Shown piece after piece: positions 1-10,100 of a stretch of DNA of 64,000 nt. The stretch covers positions 161,501 through 225,500 of the forward strand of contig NZ_NNRM01000012.1 in NCBI RefSeq assembly GCF_002252525.1, read 5' to 3'. The notes below the pieces were generated by a model that saw only the letters and a program-made list of their open reading frames with translations, had not been told where the DNA came from and made no database searches. Every line of letters starts with the position of its first letter. The first letter of the stretch is position 1. This DNA is from Brucella pseudogrignonensis. GTDB taxonomy: Bacteria > Pseudomonadota > Alphaproteobacteria > Rhizobiales > Rhizobiaceae. The translations under genes were made by a program, and so were the position numbers.

Positions 1-812
1 AAGTGGCTCGCCCCGAGCGACTGCTCGCTGCCATGCGTCATGGCGTGCTGAATGGCGGCAAAAGACTGCGTCCCTTCCTGGTCATAGAAAGTGCAGCCCT
101 TTTTGGCCAGCATGGCGATGCGGTTCTGCGCGTGGCATCCGCGCTTGAGTGCATCCATTGTTATTCGCTCGTCCATGACGATCTGCCAGCGATGGACAAT
201 GATGATATGCGGCGTGGTCAACCGACCGTACACAAGGCTTTTGATGAGGCCGCAGCGATTCTCGCGGGCGACAGCCTGTTGACCTATGCTTTTGACATCG
301 TGGCCTCAGACGAAACCGATCTTCCTGCCAGCATTCGCATCGAGCTGGTCTCGGCTTTGGCGCGGGCTTCCGGCATTGGCGGCATGGCCGGTGGTCAGGC
401 GCTTGATCTGATGGCGGAAGATAACAAACCCGATGAAGCAGGCATTATCACGCTGCAAGCCATGAAAACTGGTGCGCTGATTCGTTTTGCCTGTGAAGCC
501 GGTGCGATCATTGCAGGCGCATCGCGCGAAGACCGCGAACGCATGGCGGAATTCGGTTCGGCCATCGGTCTCGCCTTCCAACTTGCCGACGATCTTCTTG
601 ATGTAACTGCCGATGCGGCGATCATGGGCAAGGCAACAGGCAAGGATGCGGCGGCAGGCAAGGCCACGCTCGTTGCGTTGCATGGCATCGACTGGACGCG
701 CAAGCAGCTCTCCGGTCTTGTGGCTCAGGCGGAAAGCCTGCTGGAACCATTTGGCGACGATGCAGTGATTCTCAAACAGGCCGCTCGCTTCATTGCAGAG
801 CGACAGAGCTAA
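1..812 (+). CDS. ispA: Polyprenyl (farnesyl/geranyl-type) diphosphate synthase, 5' end missing
   Basis: Trans-prenyltransferase that condenses IPP with allylic diphosphates to make farnesyl-type diphosphate for quinone and undecaprenyl lipids. The visible 269 residues contain the first Asp-rich motif (DDLPAMDND, about residue 59 of the visible part) and the second (DDLLD, about 196-200), the two Mg-diphosphate binding sites. A GxxxRP-type stretch (GGKRLRPF) lies near the visible N-terminus. The family is usually about 300 residues, so roughly 30 are cut off by the window edge and the true start is not visible. The Asp-rich spacing favours the short-chain FPP/GGPP type over octaprenyl synthases. 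It converges on the HxlR gene, with a RIME-like repeat directly after its stop. Confidence 0.9.
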   Translation, partial: VARPERLLAAMRHGVLNGGKRLRPFLVIESAALFGQHGDAVLRVASALECIHCYSLVHDDLPAMDNDDMRRGQPTVHKAFDEAAAILAGDSLLTYAFDIVASDETDLPASIRIELVSALARASGIGGMAGGQALDLMAEDNKPDEAGIITLQAMKTGALIRFACEAGAIIAGASREDRERMAEFGSAIGLAFQLADDLLDVTADAAIMGKATGKDAAAGKATLVALHGIDWTRKQLSGLVAQAESLLEPFGDDAVILKQAARFIAERQS

Positions 813-866
813 AGCGCATCCCGAAAAATGTGAAACGGTTTTCGGACCAGATGCACGTCAAAACCA
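811..866 (+). repeat. RIME-like half element
   Basis: Starts at the ispA stop codon and ends just before the convergent hxlR stop. It has the layout AAAGCGCATCCCGAAAAATG...ACGGTTTTCGG...GATGCACGTCAAAACC. This matches the core of the copies at 43073 and 48859 (AAAGCATGTCGCGGAAAAGTGGGAACCGG...). GTGAAACGGTTTTC-type inverted halves could fold. The assignment to Rhizobium-specific intergenic mosaic elements is from memory of the consensus. Confidence 0.6.
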
Positions 867-870
867 ACTC

Positions 871-1329
871 TTAGAGATCGTCTTCACGCACTTTGATGAT
901 GGCAACGTCATCGACCGAGAGCTGACGGCCATCAAGTGCGCGCACCTCAAGCTTCGCCACGCCTTCACCATTGATGGTATCAACCAGTTTTGAATGCGGC
1001 TCATCAGGTGCAAACAGATAGTTCTCGCCCCATTGTCGCAGGGCAACGACAACCGGCAACAGATCACGACCCTTGGCGGTCAGTCGATACTCCTGATGTG
1101 CGCCGCCTTTGGGATCGGACACCATCTCCATAATGCCCTCGCCCGTCAGCTTGCGCAGCCGTTCAGCCAGAATGTTACGCGCGATGCCCAGATTCTTCTG
1201 GAAGGCGCTGAACCGCGTTACCCCATCAAAAGCTTCACGCACGATCAATAGCGACCACCAGTCGCCGATCACATCCAGCGCACGCGCGCTTGGGCAATAG
1301 TCACCTTTCAGGCTCTTCTTGCGAACCAT
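871..1329 (-). CDS. HxlR-family winged-helix transcriptional regulator
   Basis: A 152-residue DNA-binding protein of the HxlR (MarR-related) family. The N-terminal CPSARALDVIGDWWSLLIVREAF segment is the family hallmark: a conserved Cys, then the helix leading into the winged helix-turn-helix. GVTRFSAFQKNLGIARNILAERLRKL is the recognition region, followed by the wing (QEYRLTAKGRDLLPVVVALRQWGENY). I place the start at the ATG at 1329 because GGAG lies 5 bases upstream; in-frame start codons further up (to 1371) lack this and run into the operator. It is divergent from an MFS transporter, the usual regulator-target arrangement, and two symmetric sites fill the shared promoter. The effector is unknown. 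Confidence 0.88.
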   Translation of the reverse strand: MVRKKSLKGDYCPSARALDVIGDWWSLLIVREAFDGVTRFSAFQKNLGIARNILAERLRKLTGEGIMEMVSDPKGGAHQEYRLTAKGRDLLPVVVALRQWGENYLFAPDEPHSKLVDTINGEGVAKLEVRALDGRQLSVDDVAIIKVREDDL

Positions 1330-1350
1330 GTTTACTCCATACATTTCAAC

Positions 1351-1413
1351 TTGGTTGCAATATAAAACCAATCACGCTAAAAGCAAAATGGTTTCATTTT
1401 AAAACCATTTTGC
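1351..1413. promoter_or_regulatory. Two inverted-repeat operators between hxlR and the MFS gene
   Basis: Two sites of the same form, GGTT-N9-AACC, lie at 1353-1369 and 1390-1406, with centres 37 bp apart. The second sits in a longer perfect repeat: GCAAAATGGTTT (1383-1394), a 7-base spacer, AAACCATTTTGC (1402-1413). The first extends to TTGGTT/AACCAA (1351-1371). The right arm abuts the Shine-Dalgarno of the MFS gene. Probable binding sites of the adjacent HxlR protein (inference). Confidence 0.65.
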
Positions 1414-1424
1414 AGGAGCCAATC

Positions 1425-2669
1425 ATGCAGTCCTATCTCAGCGCGGCAGCACCGTCTGCCGCGAACGACCTTGTGCGCCCTTCGCTTTCCCGAGCGACAC
1501 TGCTGCTGTTTGCCATTGCCAGCGGCCTCGCTGTGGCCAATGTCTATTTCGCGCATCCGCTTCTTGATGTGATGTCAGATGATATGGGGCTTAAACGTTC
1601 AAGAGCTGGCCTTATCATTGCGTCAAGCCAGGTCGGCTATGCAATCGGCCTCATTTTTCTGGTGCCCCTTGGAGATCTTTTCGACCGGCGAAAACTGATT
1701 CTCGCGCATTTCCTGCTGTCGGTCTTATCGCTTCTAACCATTGGTTTTGCAGGAAGTGCTACCATGTTGTTGCTGGCAATGGCTGTGATGGGTCTTCTGG
1801 CAGTCGTCACACAAGCACTTGTTGCCTATGCGGCAAGTCTTGCCGATCCGATGCGGCGCGGTCATGTGGTTGGGATTGTCACAAGTGGCATCGTACTTGG
1901 AATATTGCTGGCACGCGCCATAGCTGGCGCGCTCACCGATATTGGCGGATGGCGCAGCGTTTACTTCAGTTCCGCAGCACTCACATTGTTGATTTCGCTT
2001 CTTCTATGGCGCAGCCTGCCACGACAGAATCGTCAGACGACCAGCGTCTCCTACCCCGCGCTTATTCTGTCACTTGTAACGCTGTTCCGCTCCGAACCCG
2101 TGCTCCGTATCCGCGCAATCATTGCCATGCTGATCTTTGCTGATATCACCACGCTGCTTGCGCCGCTCGTCATGCCCCTCAGCGCACCGCCTTTTGAATT
2201 GAGCCATGCGCAAATCGGACTGTTCGGCCTGGCCGGAGCCGCAGGTGCGCTTGCCGCTTCTCGTGCGGGCGTGGCTGCGGACCGGGGGCAGGCTCAGCGC
2301 ATGACCGGCATCGCGCTCACGCTGATGCTGTTATCGTGGATACCAATTGCCCTGCTCGATTATTCACTGCTCTGGCTGATTGCAGGTGTGCTGGTCATCG
2401 ATTTCGGACTTCAGGCTGTGCACGTCACCAATCAGGCAATGATCTATCGCGTGCGACCCGACGCACAGAACAGACTCACCGCTGCCTATATGGTTTTCTA
2501 TTCCATCGGCAGCGCAAGCGGCTCGGCTCTTTCAACATGGATCTATGCTTATGCGGGCTGGAACGGTGTCTGCCTGCTGGGTGGTGGCATCAGCCTCTTC
2601 ACACTCATATTCTGGGCTGCGACCCGCAAATCAATGCCGGAGGTCGCTACGCGCCCAGTATCAAACTGA
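1425..2669 (+). CDS. MFS transporter (12-TM drug/metabolite efflux type)
   Basis: An inner-membrane secondary transporter of 414 residues with twelve predicted hydrophobic segments. The MFS motif between TM2 and TM3 is seen as GDLFDRRKLI, and an equivalent second-half loop is AADRGQAQRM. It starts at the ATG at 1425 behind CAGGAG; longer readings of the frame would cross the hxlR promoter. It is divergent from the HxlR gene and separated from it by two operators, so it is probably the regulated target and may export the inducing compound. The substrate cannot be told from sequence. Its stop lies 2 bases from the convergent ispG stop; both stops fall inside a small palindrome (AACTGAAATCAGTT). 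Confidence 0.85.
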   Translation: MQSYLSAAAPSAANDLVRPSLSRATLLLFAIASGLAVANVYFAHPLLDVMSDDMGLKRSRAGLIIASSQVGYAIGLIFLVPLGDLFDRRKLILAHFLLSVLSLLTIGFAGSATMLLLAMAVMGLLAVVTQALVAYAASLADPMRRGHVVGIVTSGIVLGILLARAIAGALTDIGGWRSVYFSSAALTLLISLLLWRSLPRQNRQTTSVSYPALILSLVTLFRSEPVLRIRAIIAMLIFADITTLLAPLVMPLSAPPFELSHAQIGLFGLAGAAGALAASRAGVAADRGQAQRMTGIALTLMLLSWIPIALLDYSLLWLIAGVLVIDFGLQAVHVTNQAMIYRVRPDAQNRLTAAYMVFYSIGSASGSALSTWIYAYAGWNGVCLLGGGISLFTLIFWAATRKSMPEVATRPVSN

Positions 2670-2671
2670 AA

Positions 2672-3991
<1,320 letters not shown>

Positions 3992-4061
3992 TCACGCATC
4001 GGGAACTGCTCTTGGTACGGGCCTGCTTTCAGGTGGCGTAGCAAGGCGCAATTGTCAACGC

Positions 4062-4090
4062 CTGACCGCCTCGCTTTGTTGTTATATAAT
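4062..4090 (+). promoter_or_regulatory. Putative sigma-70-like promoter of bdhA
   Basis: A perfect -10 hexamer TATAAT (4085-4090) follows a weak -35 CTGACC (4062-4067) at 17-bp spacing, about 60 bases upstream of the bdhA start and pointing towards it. Seen by eye only. Confidence 0.4.
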
Positions 4091-4150
4091 CACTTGCCGA
4101 CGCCTTGTCGCCTCCTCATTATGGGATGATTCCAGAGGAGGAGATAAAAA

Positions 4151-4942
4151 ATGCCAAATGCGAATGCCCGCAAAACCGCAATTATCACCGGTTCCAATTC
4201 AGGCATCGGACTTGGCATTGCCCACGCGCTTGCGGGTTCTGGGCACAATGTTGTGATCAACTCCTTCACGGACCGTAGCGAAGACCACGATTTGGCAAAA
4301 ACAATCGCCGCAGAACATGGCGTAAGCGTGATCTATGTCAGCGCCGATATGTCCAAAGCTGATGACTGCCGCGCGCTGATTGAAAAGAGCGTGGAAGCCT
4401 TTGGCAGTGCCGATATCCTCGTCAACAATGCCGGTATCCAGCATGTGGCACCGGTCGAAGAGTTTCCGTCCGAGCAATGGGACCGGATCATCGCGATCAA
4501 CCTGACCTCAGCATTCCACACGTCAGCGGCTGCAATACCACATATGAAGAAAGCCGGGTGGGGCCGGATCATCAACATCGCATCAGCGCATGGACTTGTC
4601 GCCTCGCCATTCAAGTCGGCCTATGTGGCAGCAAAGCATGGCATTGTCGGCTTCACAAAAACGCTGGCACTTGAACTTGCCCTTGCCAGGATCACGGCCA
4701 ATTCCATCTGCCCCGGCTATGTGCTGACCCCGCTTGTCGAAGCGCAGATACCGGATCAGATGAAAGCTCATAACATGGATCGCGAAACAGTAATCCGCGA
4801 AGTCATGCTCGATAAACAGCCGACGAAGGAATTCGTGACCACTGCTCAGATCGGTGCGCTTGCGGCCTTTCTTGCAACAGATGCCGCAGCGCAGATCAAC
4901 GGTGCCGCCCTGCCGGTCGAGGGCGGCTGGACCGCTGAGTAA
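4151..4942 (+). CDS. bdhA: D-3-hydroxybutyrate dehydrogenase
   Basis: Cytoplasmic short-chain dehydrogenase that oxidises D-3-hydroxybutyrate to acetoacetate with NAD, in PHB and ketone-body use. The 263 residues fit the family. The cofactor loop TGSNSGIG is at 13-20, NNAG at 92-95, and the catalytic Ser145, Tyr158 and Lys162 are in SAHGLV...SAYVAAKHG. The substrate-side segment (EAQIPDQMKAH...REVMLDKQPTKEFVT) resembles rhizobial BdhA rather than FabG. The ribosome site GAGGAG precedes the ATG. It is a single gene with its own promoter, divergent from ispG and closed by a strong terminator. Confidence 0.92.
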   Translation: MPNANARKTAIITGSNSGIGLGIAHALAGSGHNVVINSFTDRSEDHDLAKTIAAEHGVSVIYVSADMSKADDCRALIEKSVEAFGSADILVNNAGIQHVAPVEEFPSEQWDRIIAINLTSAFHTSAAAIPHMKKAGWGRIINIASAHGLVASPFKSAYVAAKHGIVGFTKTLALELALARITANSICPGYVLTPLVEAQIPDQMKAHNMDRETVIREVMLDKQPTKEFVTTAQIGALAAFLATDAAAQINGAALPVEGGWTAE

Positions 4943-4974
4943 ACATCGAGCGATAATCGCTCGATGTATTTTTT
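4943..4974. terminator. Rho-independent terminator after bdhA
   Basis: A perfect 11-bp stem ACATCGAGCGA/TCGCTCGATGT with a 3-base loop is followed by ATTTTTT, just after the bdhA stop. An A run on the other side is short, so it mainly serves the plus strand. Confidence 0.85.
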
Positions 4975-5023
4975 CCACGCATTATCCTACGCAAAACCGC
5001 TACGCACTTTTGGCTCAAATGCT

Positions 5024-6214
5024 TTAATGCGAACTGTCCGCATATTTTGCCAGTCCTGAGAAAGCGAGCACCACAAGCAACAGCACAGGCAATGACAGGA
5101 ATACGACGCTGAAACCGCTATGCTTGGCGACAAAGCCGATAAGCGAAGGCGCAACCAGCATACCGGAATAGCCCATGGTGGTGGCAATCGACAGGCCAAC
5201 ACTTGGATTGATGCCCGGCAGATTGCCGCCAATCGAGAAGGCTATCGGCACCATGTTGGAAATGCCGATACCGCAAATGGCAAAGCCAAAGATCACCGCG
5301 TAAGGGTGGCTCGACAGGCCGACAATCACCATGCCGATAATGGCAATCGATGTGCAGAAGCGTAGCGTGTTGATCGCGCCGAAACGGTCGCGGACAATAT
5401 CGCCTGCAAAGCGCATGATCGCCATGGTCATGGAGAAAGCTGCGAAGCCAAAACCAGCGACCGTAACTGACGCACCCATTTCATCGCGCAGATAATATGC
5501 ACCCCAATCAAGTATCGCACCCTCCGGGATCATCGAGAACAATGCGATAATGCCGACCAGCCATGGCAGCGCATTGCGCGGCAGCACCAGCTTCTGCTTC
5601 TCGCCGCTTGGATGGTGAAACCTGTCCGCGACAATCGAAGGCCATGCAAAAATCAGCAATCCTGCTGCCACAACGGTCGCAATCAGTGCATGAATAGTCG
5701 AGCCGACATGCGCGATGAGAAAGCCACCAGTTGCTGCCCCAATCAGTCCGCCAAGGCTCCAGAAGGCATGACAGGACGACATTATGGCCCGGCGCATGTT
5801 CTTCTCAACAGCGACCGCATTGGCGTTCATTGCGACATCCATCGCACCGATCATGCCGCCAAAATAGAACATGACAATCACAGCTGTGACGATATTCGGC
5901 ACAAGCGCAATAATCAGCAAAGCGGGGATAAGTCCGATTGCAAACAGCTTGACGACGGCGCCCGAACCGCGATGTGCGGACAATGCACCAGCCACCGGCA
6001 TCATCGACAGAGAGCCGACACCGAAGACGAGGATCATTAATCCCATGCCACTGGTATCAAGCCCGAGACGCCCTGCAAATTCGGGAATTTTCGGCGCCCA
6101 GCCGCCAAAGATATAACCATTCATCAGAAAGAGCAGCGCCACAGCGATACGCTCTCTGGTTACAATTGGCGCACGGTCATTCAGCGCATCGTTTCGTCCG
6201 GCCGTCTGTTCCAT
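5024..6214 (-). CDS. MFS transporter (YbjJ/FucP-like)
   Basis: An inner-membrane transporter of about 396 residues with twelve hydrophobic segments, in the MFS branch with GGWAPKIPEF in TM1 and the loop AHRGSGAVVKLF after TM2. That branch includes YbjJ and sugar-permease-like proteins; the substrate is unknown. Its 5' end overlaps the stop of the DeoR gene. In-frame starts are GTG 6229, ATG 6217 and ATG 6214. GAGG lies 5 bases before the ATG at 6214, which I choose; the true start may be one of the others. Translational coupling to the DeoR gene suggests a two-gene unit for uptake of the sugar or polyol sensed by that regulator. Confidence 0.82.
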   Translation of the reverse strand: MEQTAGRNDALNDRAPIVTRERIAVALLFLMNGYIFGGWAPKIPEFAGRLGLDTSGMGLMILVFGVGSLSMMPVAGALSAHRGSGAVVKLFAIGLIPALLIIALVPNIVTAVIVMFYFGGMIGAMDVAMNANAVAVEKNMRRAIMSSCHAFWSLGGLIGAATGGFLIAHVGSTIHALIATVVAAGLLIFAWPSIVADRFHHPSGEKQKLVLPRNALPWLVGIIALFSMIPEGAILDWGAYYLRDEMGASVTVAGFGFAAFSMTMAIMRFAGDIVRDRFGAINTLRFCTSIAIIGMVIVGLSSHPYAVIFGFAICGIGISNMVPIAFSIGGNLPGINPSVGLSIATTMGYSGMLVAPSLIGFVAKHSGFSVVFLSLPVLLLVVLAFSGLAKYADSSH

Positions 6215-6221
6215 CATGTCC

Positions 6222-7004
6222 TCAGTCACGCCCTTCTACGGCGTGTATAATCGTCATGCCCGATGCCCGATAGGGCGCAAGCACATCTTCATTCGCATCC
6301 TGTTCGACAGCCATAACATTGACCGCCTCAATGGGTATGACATCGTGCGCAGCAACTGTGCCGAGCTTGTCACTGGTGATTGCCAGAACCACCTTGCGGC
6401 TGCGCCCGGCAATAACCCGCTTGAATTCCGCATCTTCCAGATGAAGCGCTGTGATGCCCGTTTCTGCTGAAAAGCCGCAGACACCGAGCATACAAAGATC
6501 AGGCCGCACCAGTTCCGCATCGCGCAAAGCGCGCGCACCAACCGCCGCACTCACGCGACGATCAATAGGGCCGCCGATCATCACGACGTCGATCTTGTCT
6601 GACTGCAGAACAATAGCAGCAATGGAGGGCGTGTTGGTGACAACGGTGATCACATCACCCCGATCAGCCAAAAGACGCGCAAGCGCCAGATTAGTTGAGG
6701 ATGAATCCAGAAACACCGTCATGTTCGGTTCAATCAGAGCAGCCAGCGCGGCGGCAAGGGTCGTCTTGGCTTCCGGTCTTTCCGTATCGCGCTCTGCGAG
6801 CGGCGCGTAAGAGGGCGCGGCCTTCAAAGCACCGCCATAGACGCGCTTGCAAAGCCCCGCCGCCGCCATCTCGCGGAGGTCACGGCGGATCGTGTCTTCC
6901 GAAACCCCGAATGACTCCGCAAGCTCGCTCGCCAATACGCGCCCGGACTGCTCAAGCAGTTGCTGAATGCGCGCCTGTCTTTCGTCCAGTAATAGCTCTG
7001 TCAT
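6222..7004 (-). CDS. DeoR-family transcriptional regulator
   Basis: A repressor of 260 residues. The N-terminal DeoR helix-turn-helix is seen as RQARIQQLLEQSGRV...LAESFGVSEDTIRRDLREMAAAGLCKRVYGGAL (residues about 8-60). The C-terminal sugar-phosphate sensing domain of the ISOCOT fold has the DSSSTNLALARLL and GGPIDRRVSAAVG motifs. DeoR members usually sense a phosphorylated sugar. It is the first gene of a unit with the overlapping MFS gene. Its upstream region holds helically phased CATGCA repeats, a likely autoregulatory site. The effector is not deducible. Confidence 0.9.
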   Translation of the reverse strand: MTELLLDERQARIQQLLEQSGRVLASELAESFGVSEDTIRRDLREMAAAGLCKRVYGGALKAAPSYAPLAERDTERPEAKTTLAAALAALIEPNMTVFLDSSSTNLALARLLADRGDVITVVTNTPSIAAIVLQSDKIDVVMIGGPIDRRVSAAVGARALRDAELVRPDLCMLGVCGFSAETGITALHLEDAEFKRVIAGRSRKVVLAITSDKLGTVAAHDVIPIEAVNVMAVEQDANEDVLAPYRASGMTIIHAVEGRD

Positions 7005-7019
7005 CGCTCGTTCCTGCTA

Positions 7020-7080
7020 ACATGCACAAACATGCATGAATCGGTAAAAACGTGCATAGCAGATTTTTATAACCATGCAA
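7020..7080. promoter_or_regulatory. Repeated CATGCA sites upstream of the deoR-type gene
   Basis: CATGCA occurs at 7021-7026, 7031-7036 and 7074-7079, with CGTGCA at 7051-7056. The first three begin 10 and 20 bp apart, so they lie on one face of the helix, which suits DeoR proteins that bind tandem half-sites. They sit directly before the gene's start at 7004. Confidence 0.5.
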
Positions 7081-7082
7081 GC

Positions 7083-7119
7083 AAAAGAAAACGCCGCACC
7101 CTTTACAGGGGACGGCGTC
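7083..7119 (-). terminator. Terminator after pyruvate carboxylase gene
   Basis: On the minus strand the stem ACGCCGTCCCC/GGGTGCGGCGT (one mismatch region) is followed by TTTTCTTTT, about 30 bases after the pyc stop. Confidence 0.8.
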
Positions 7120-7145
7120 AATCATTCTATGATGTGAAAGCTGGA

Positions 7146-10100
7146 TCAGTCGGCGTAAACGACAAGCAAATCCTTTGCGTCGATCTGTTCGCCGGGGCGC
7201 ACAAGCACTTCGGCAATCGAGCCATCGCGTTCTGCACGCAGAGCCGTTTCCATTTTCATGGCTTCAATGGAAAGCAGCACATCACCTGCCTTCACGTTCT
7301 GGCCTTGTGCGACAGCAACCGTGGACACAACACCCGGCATTGGCGCGCCAACGTGGCGATCATTGCCGAGTTCCGCCTTGCGCTTCACACCGCCCGATGC
7401 ACCCTTGGCACGGTTTGGCACCTTCACGCGGCGCGGCTGACCATTGAGTTCGAAGAACACAGTGACCATGCCCTTCTCATCGGTCTCAGACATTGCCTGA
7501 TTGACGATCACAAGCGTCTTGCCGCGTTCGAGATCGACGAAGACTTCTTCTTCCGGCTTCAAGCCATAGAAATAAACCGGCGTTGGCAGGACACTGGTCG
7601 GACCATAGTTTTCCTGTGCCGCCGCATAATCGGTGAAGACCTTTGGATACATCAGGTAAGAAGCAAATTCCTGATCGGTGATCTCGCGACCAAGTGTTTC
7701 CTCAATCGACTTGCGTTCGGCATCAAGATCAGCTGCCGGAAGCAGCGAACCCGGACGAACCGTGAAAGGCTTTTCGTCTTTCAATATCTTCTTCTGCAAC
7801 GATGCAGGCCAGCCCGATGGCGGTTGACCGAGATCGCCGCGCATCATCGACACAACTGAATCCGGGAAGGCAATGTCCTTATCCGGGTTTTCGACATCGG
7901 CAACGGTCAGGTCCTGAGAGACCATCATCAGCGCCATATCGCCCACCACCTTGGAGGACGGCGTAACCTTGACGATATCGCCAAACATGCGGTTTACATC
8001 GGCATAGGCCTGCGCCACTTCATGCCAGCGGGTTTCAAGACCCAGCGAACGCGCCTGTTCTTTGAGGTTCGTAAACTGACCGCCCGGCATTTCATGCAAG
8101 TACACTTCCGAAGCCGGTCCCTTGAGGTCGCTTTCAAAGGCCGCATACTGATTGCGCACCGCCTCCCAATAGAAGGAAATGCGGCGGATCGTTTCCGTAT
8201 CAAGACCTGGATCGCGTTCCGAACCATGCAGCGCCTCAACAATAGAACCAAGGCATGGCTGCGATGTATTGCCTGAGAAGGCATCCATTGCCGCATCAAC
8301 CGCATCGACACCAGCATCGACCGCAGCAAGCACAGTCGCCGCCGAAATGCCCGACGTATCATGGGTGTGGAAGTGGATCGGCAGATCGGTTTCCTCACGC
8401 AGTGCTTTAAACAGTACGCGCGCTGCCGCAGGCTTCAACAGACCCGCCATATCCTTCAACGCGATGATATGCGCGCCAGCTTTTTCAACCTGCTTGGCCA
8501 GATCGACATAATATTTAAGATCGTATTTGGCGCGATCCGGATTGAGAATATCACCCGTATAGCAAATGGCCGCTTCACAAAGCTTGTTCTCTTCCAGCAC
8601 GGCATCCATCGACACGCGCATGTTCTCAACCCAGTTGAGGCTGTCGAACACGCGGAACAGGTCCATGCCGCCGCGCGCTGCTTCACGCACGAAATACTTC
8701 ACCACATTGTCCGGGTAGGACTTGTAGCCAACGCCATTCGCGCCACGCAGCAGCATTTGGAGCAGAATGTTCGGGGCGCCTTCGCGCACCATTGCCAGAC
8801 GTTCCCATGGGTCTTCCGTCAAGAAGCGCATCGATACGTCAAAGGTCGCACCGCCCCAGCACTCAAGCGAAAACAGGTTCGGCAGTGCCTGCGCATAGGC
8901 ATTGGCCACGCGCGCAATATCATAGGTACGCACACGGGTTGCCAGCAATGACTGATGACCGTCACGCATGGTCGTATCGGTCAACAGAACGCGCTTTTCA
9001 TTGCGCATCCATTCGGCAAACTTCTGCGGTCCAAGCTTGTCGAGCAACTGCTTGGTGCCGTCCACCACCGGACGATCACCAAACCACGGCACAATCGGCT
9101 TGGCCGCATCCTGCGATGGCTCAGCACGGCCCTTGGTTTCTGGATGACCATTGACGGTAACATCAGCCACATAGGTCAGAAGCTTGGTCGCGCGGTCCTG
9201 ACGCTTCATATGCGTGAAAAGCTCAGGCGTCGTATCAATGAAGCGCGTCGTATAGTCATTCGACTGAAAACGCGGATGATTGATGATCGCTTCAACGAAG
9301 GTCAGGTTTGTCGCGACACCGCGAATACGGAATTCGCGCAAAGCGCGGTCCATACGACGGATGGCTTCAATCGGCGTCGAACCCGACGCCGTAACCTTCA
9401 CCAACAGTGGATCATAATAGCGCGTGATGACCGCGCCCGAATAGGCCGTGCCGCCATCAAGACGAATGCCAAAGCCCGATGCTGAGCGATAGGCCTGAAT
9501 GCGTCCATAATCCGGAACGAAATTCTGCTCAGGGTCTTCGGTGGTGATACGGCACTGCAGCGCATGACCGTTCAGGCGAATATCTTTTTGTTCCGGAACA
9601 CCGGATTCAGGCGTACCAATGGCATAGCCTTCCAGAATATGAATCTGCGCCTTGACGATATCGATGCCCGTCACTTCTTCCGTGACGGTGTGCTCCACCT
9701 GAATACGCGGATTAACTTCGATGAAGTAAAACGCGCCGGTATCAGCATCCATCAGGAATTCGACCGTACCTGCACCGATATAATCGGTGGCATGAGCGAT
9801 CTTCAGGCCGTAGCCTGCCAGTTCCTGACGCTGTGCATCATTGAGATAAGGCGCTGGCGCACGTTCAACCACTTTCTGGTTACGGCGCTGGATCGAGCAA
9901 TCGCGCTCATAAAGATGAACCGCGTTGCCATGCGTATCACCCAAAATCTGCACTTCAACGTGACGCGCACGCTCGACAAGCTTTTCGAGATAGACTTCAT
10001 CCTTGCCGAACGCAGCTTTAGCTTCGCGCTTGGCTTCCGTCACTTCTCGGTCAAGGTCTTCCTCAGCGCGAATGGCACGCATACCGCGACCGCCGCCGCC

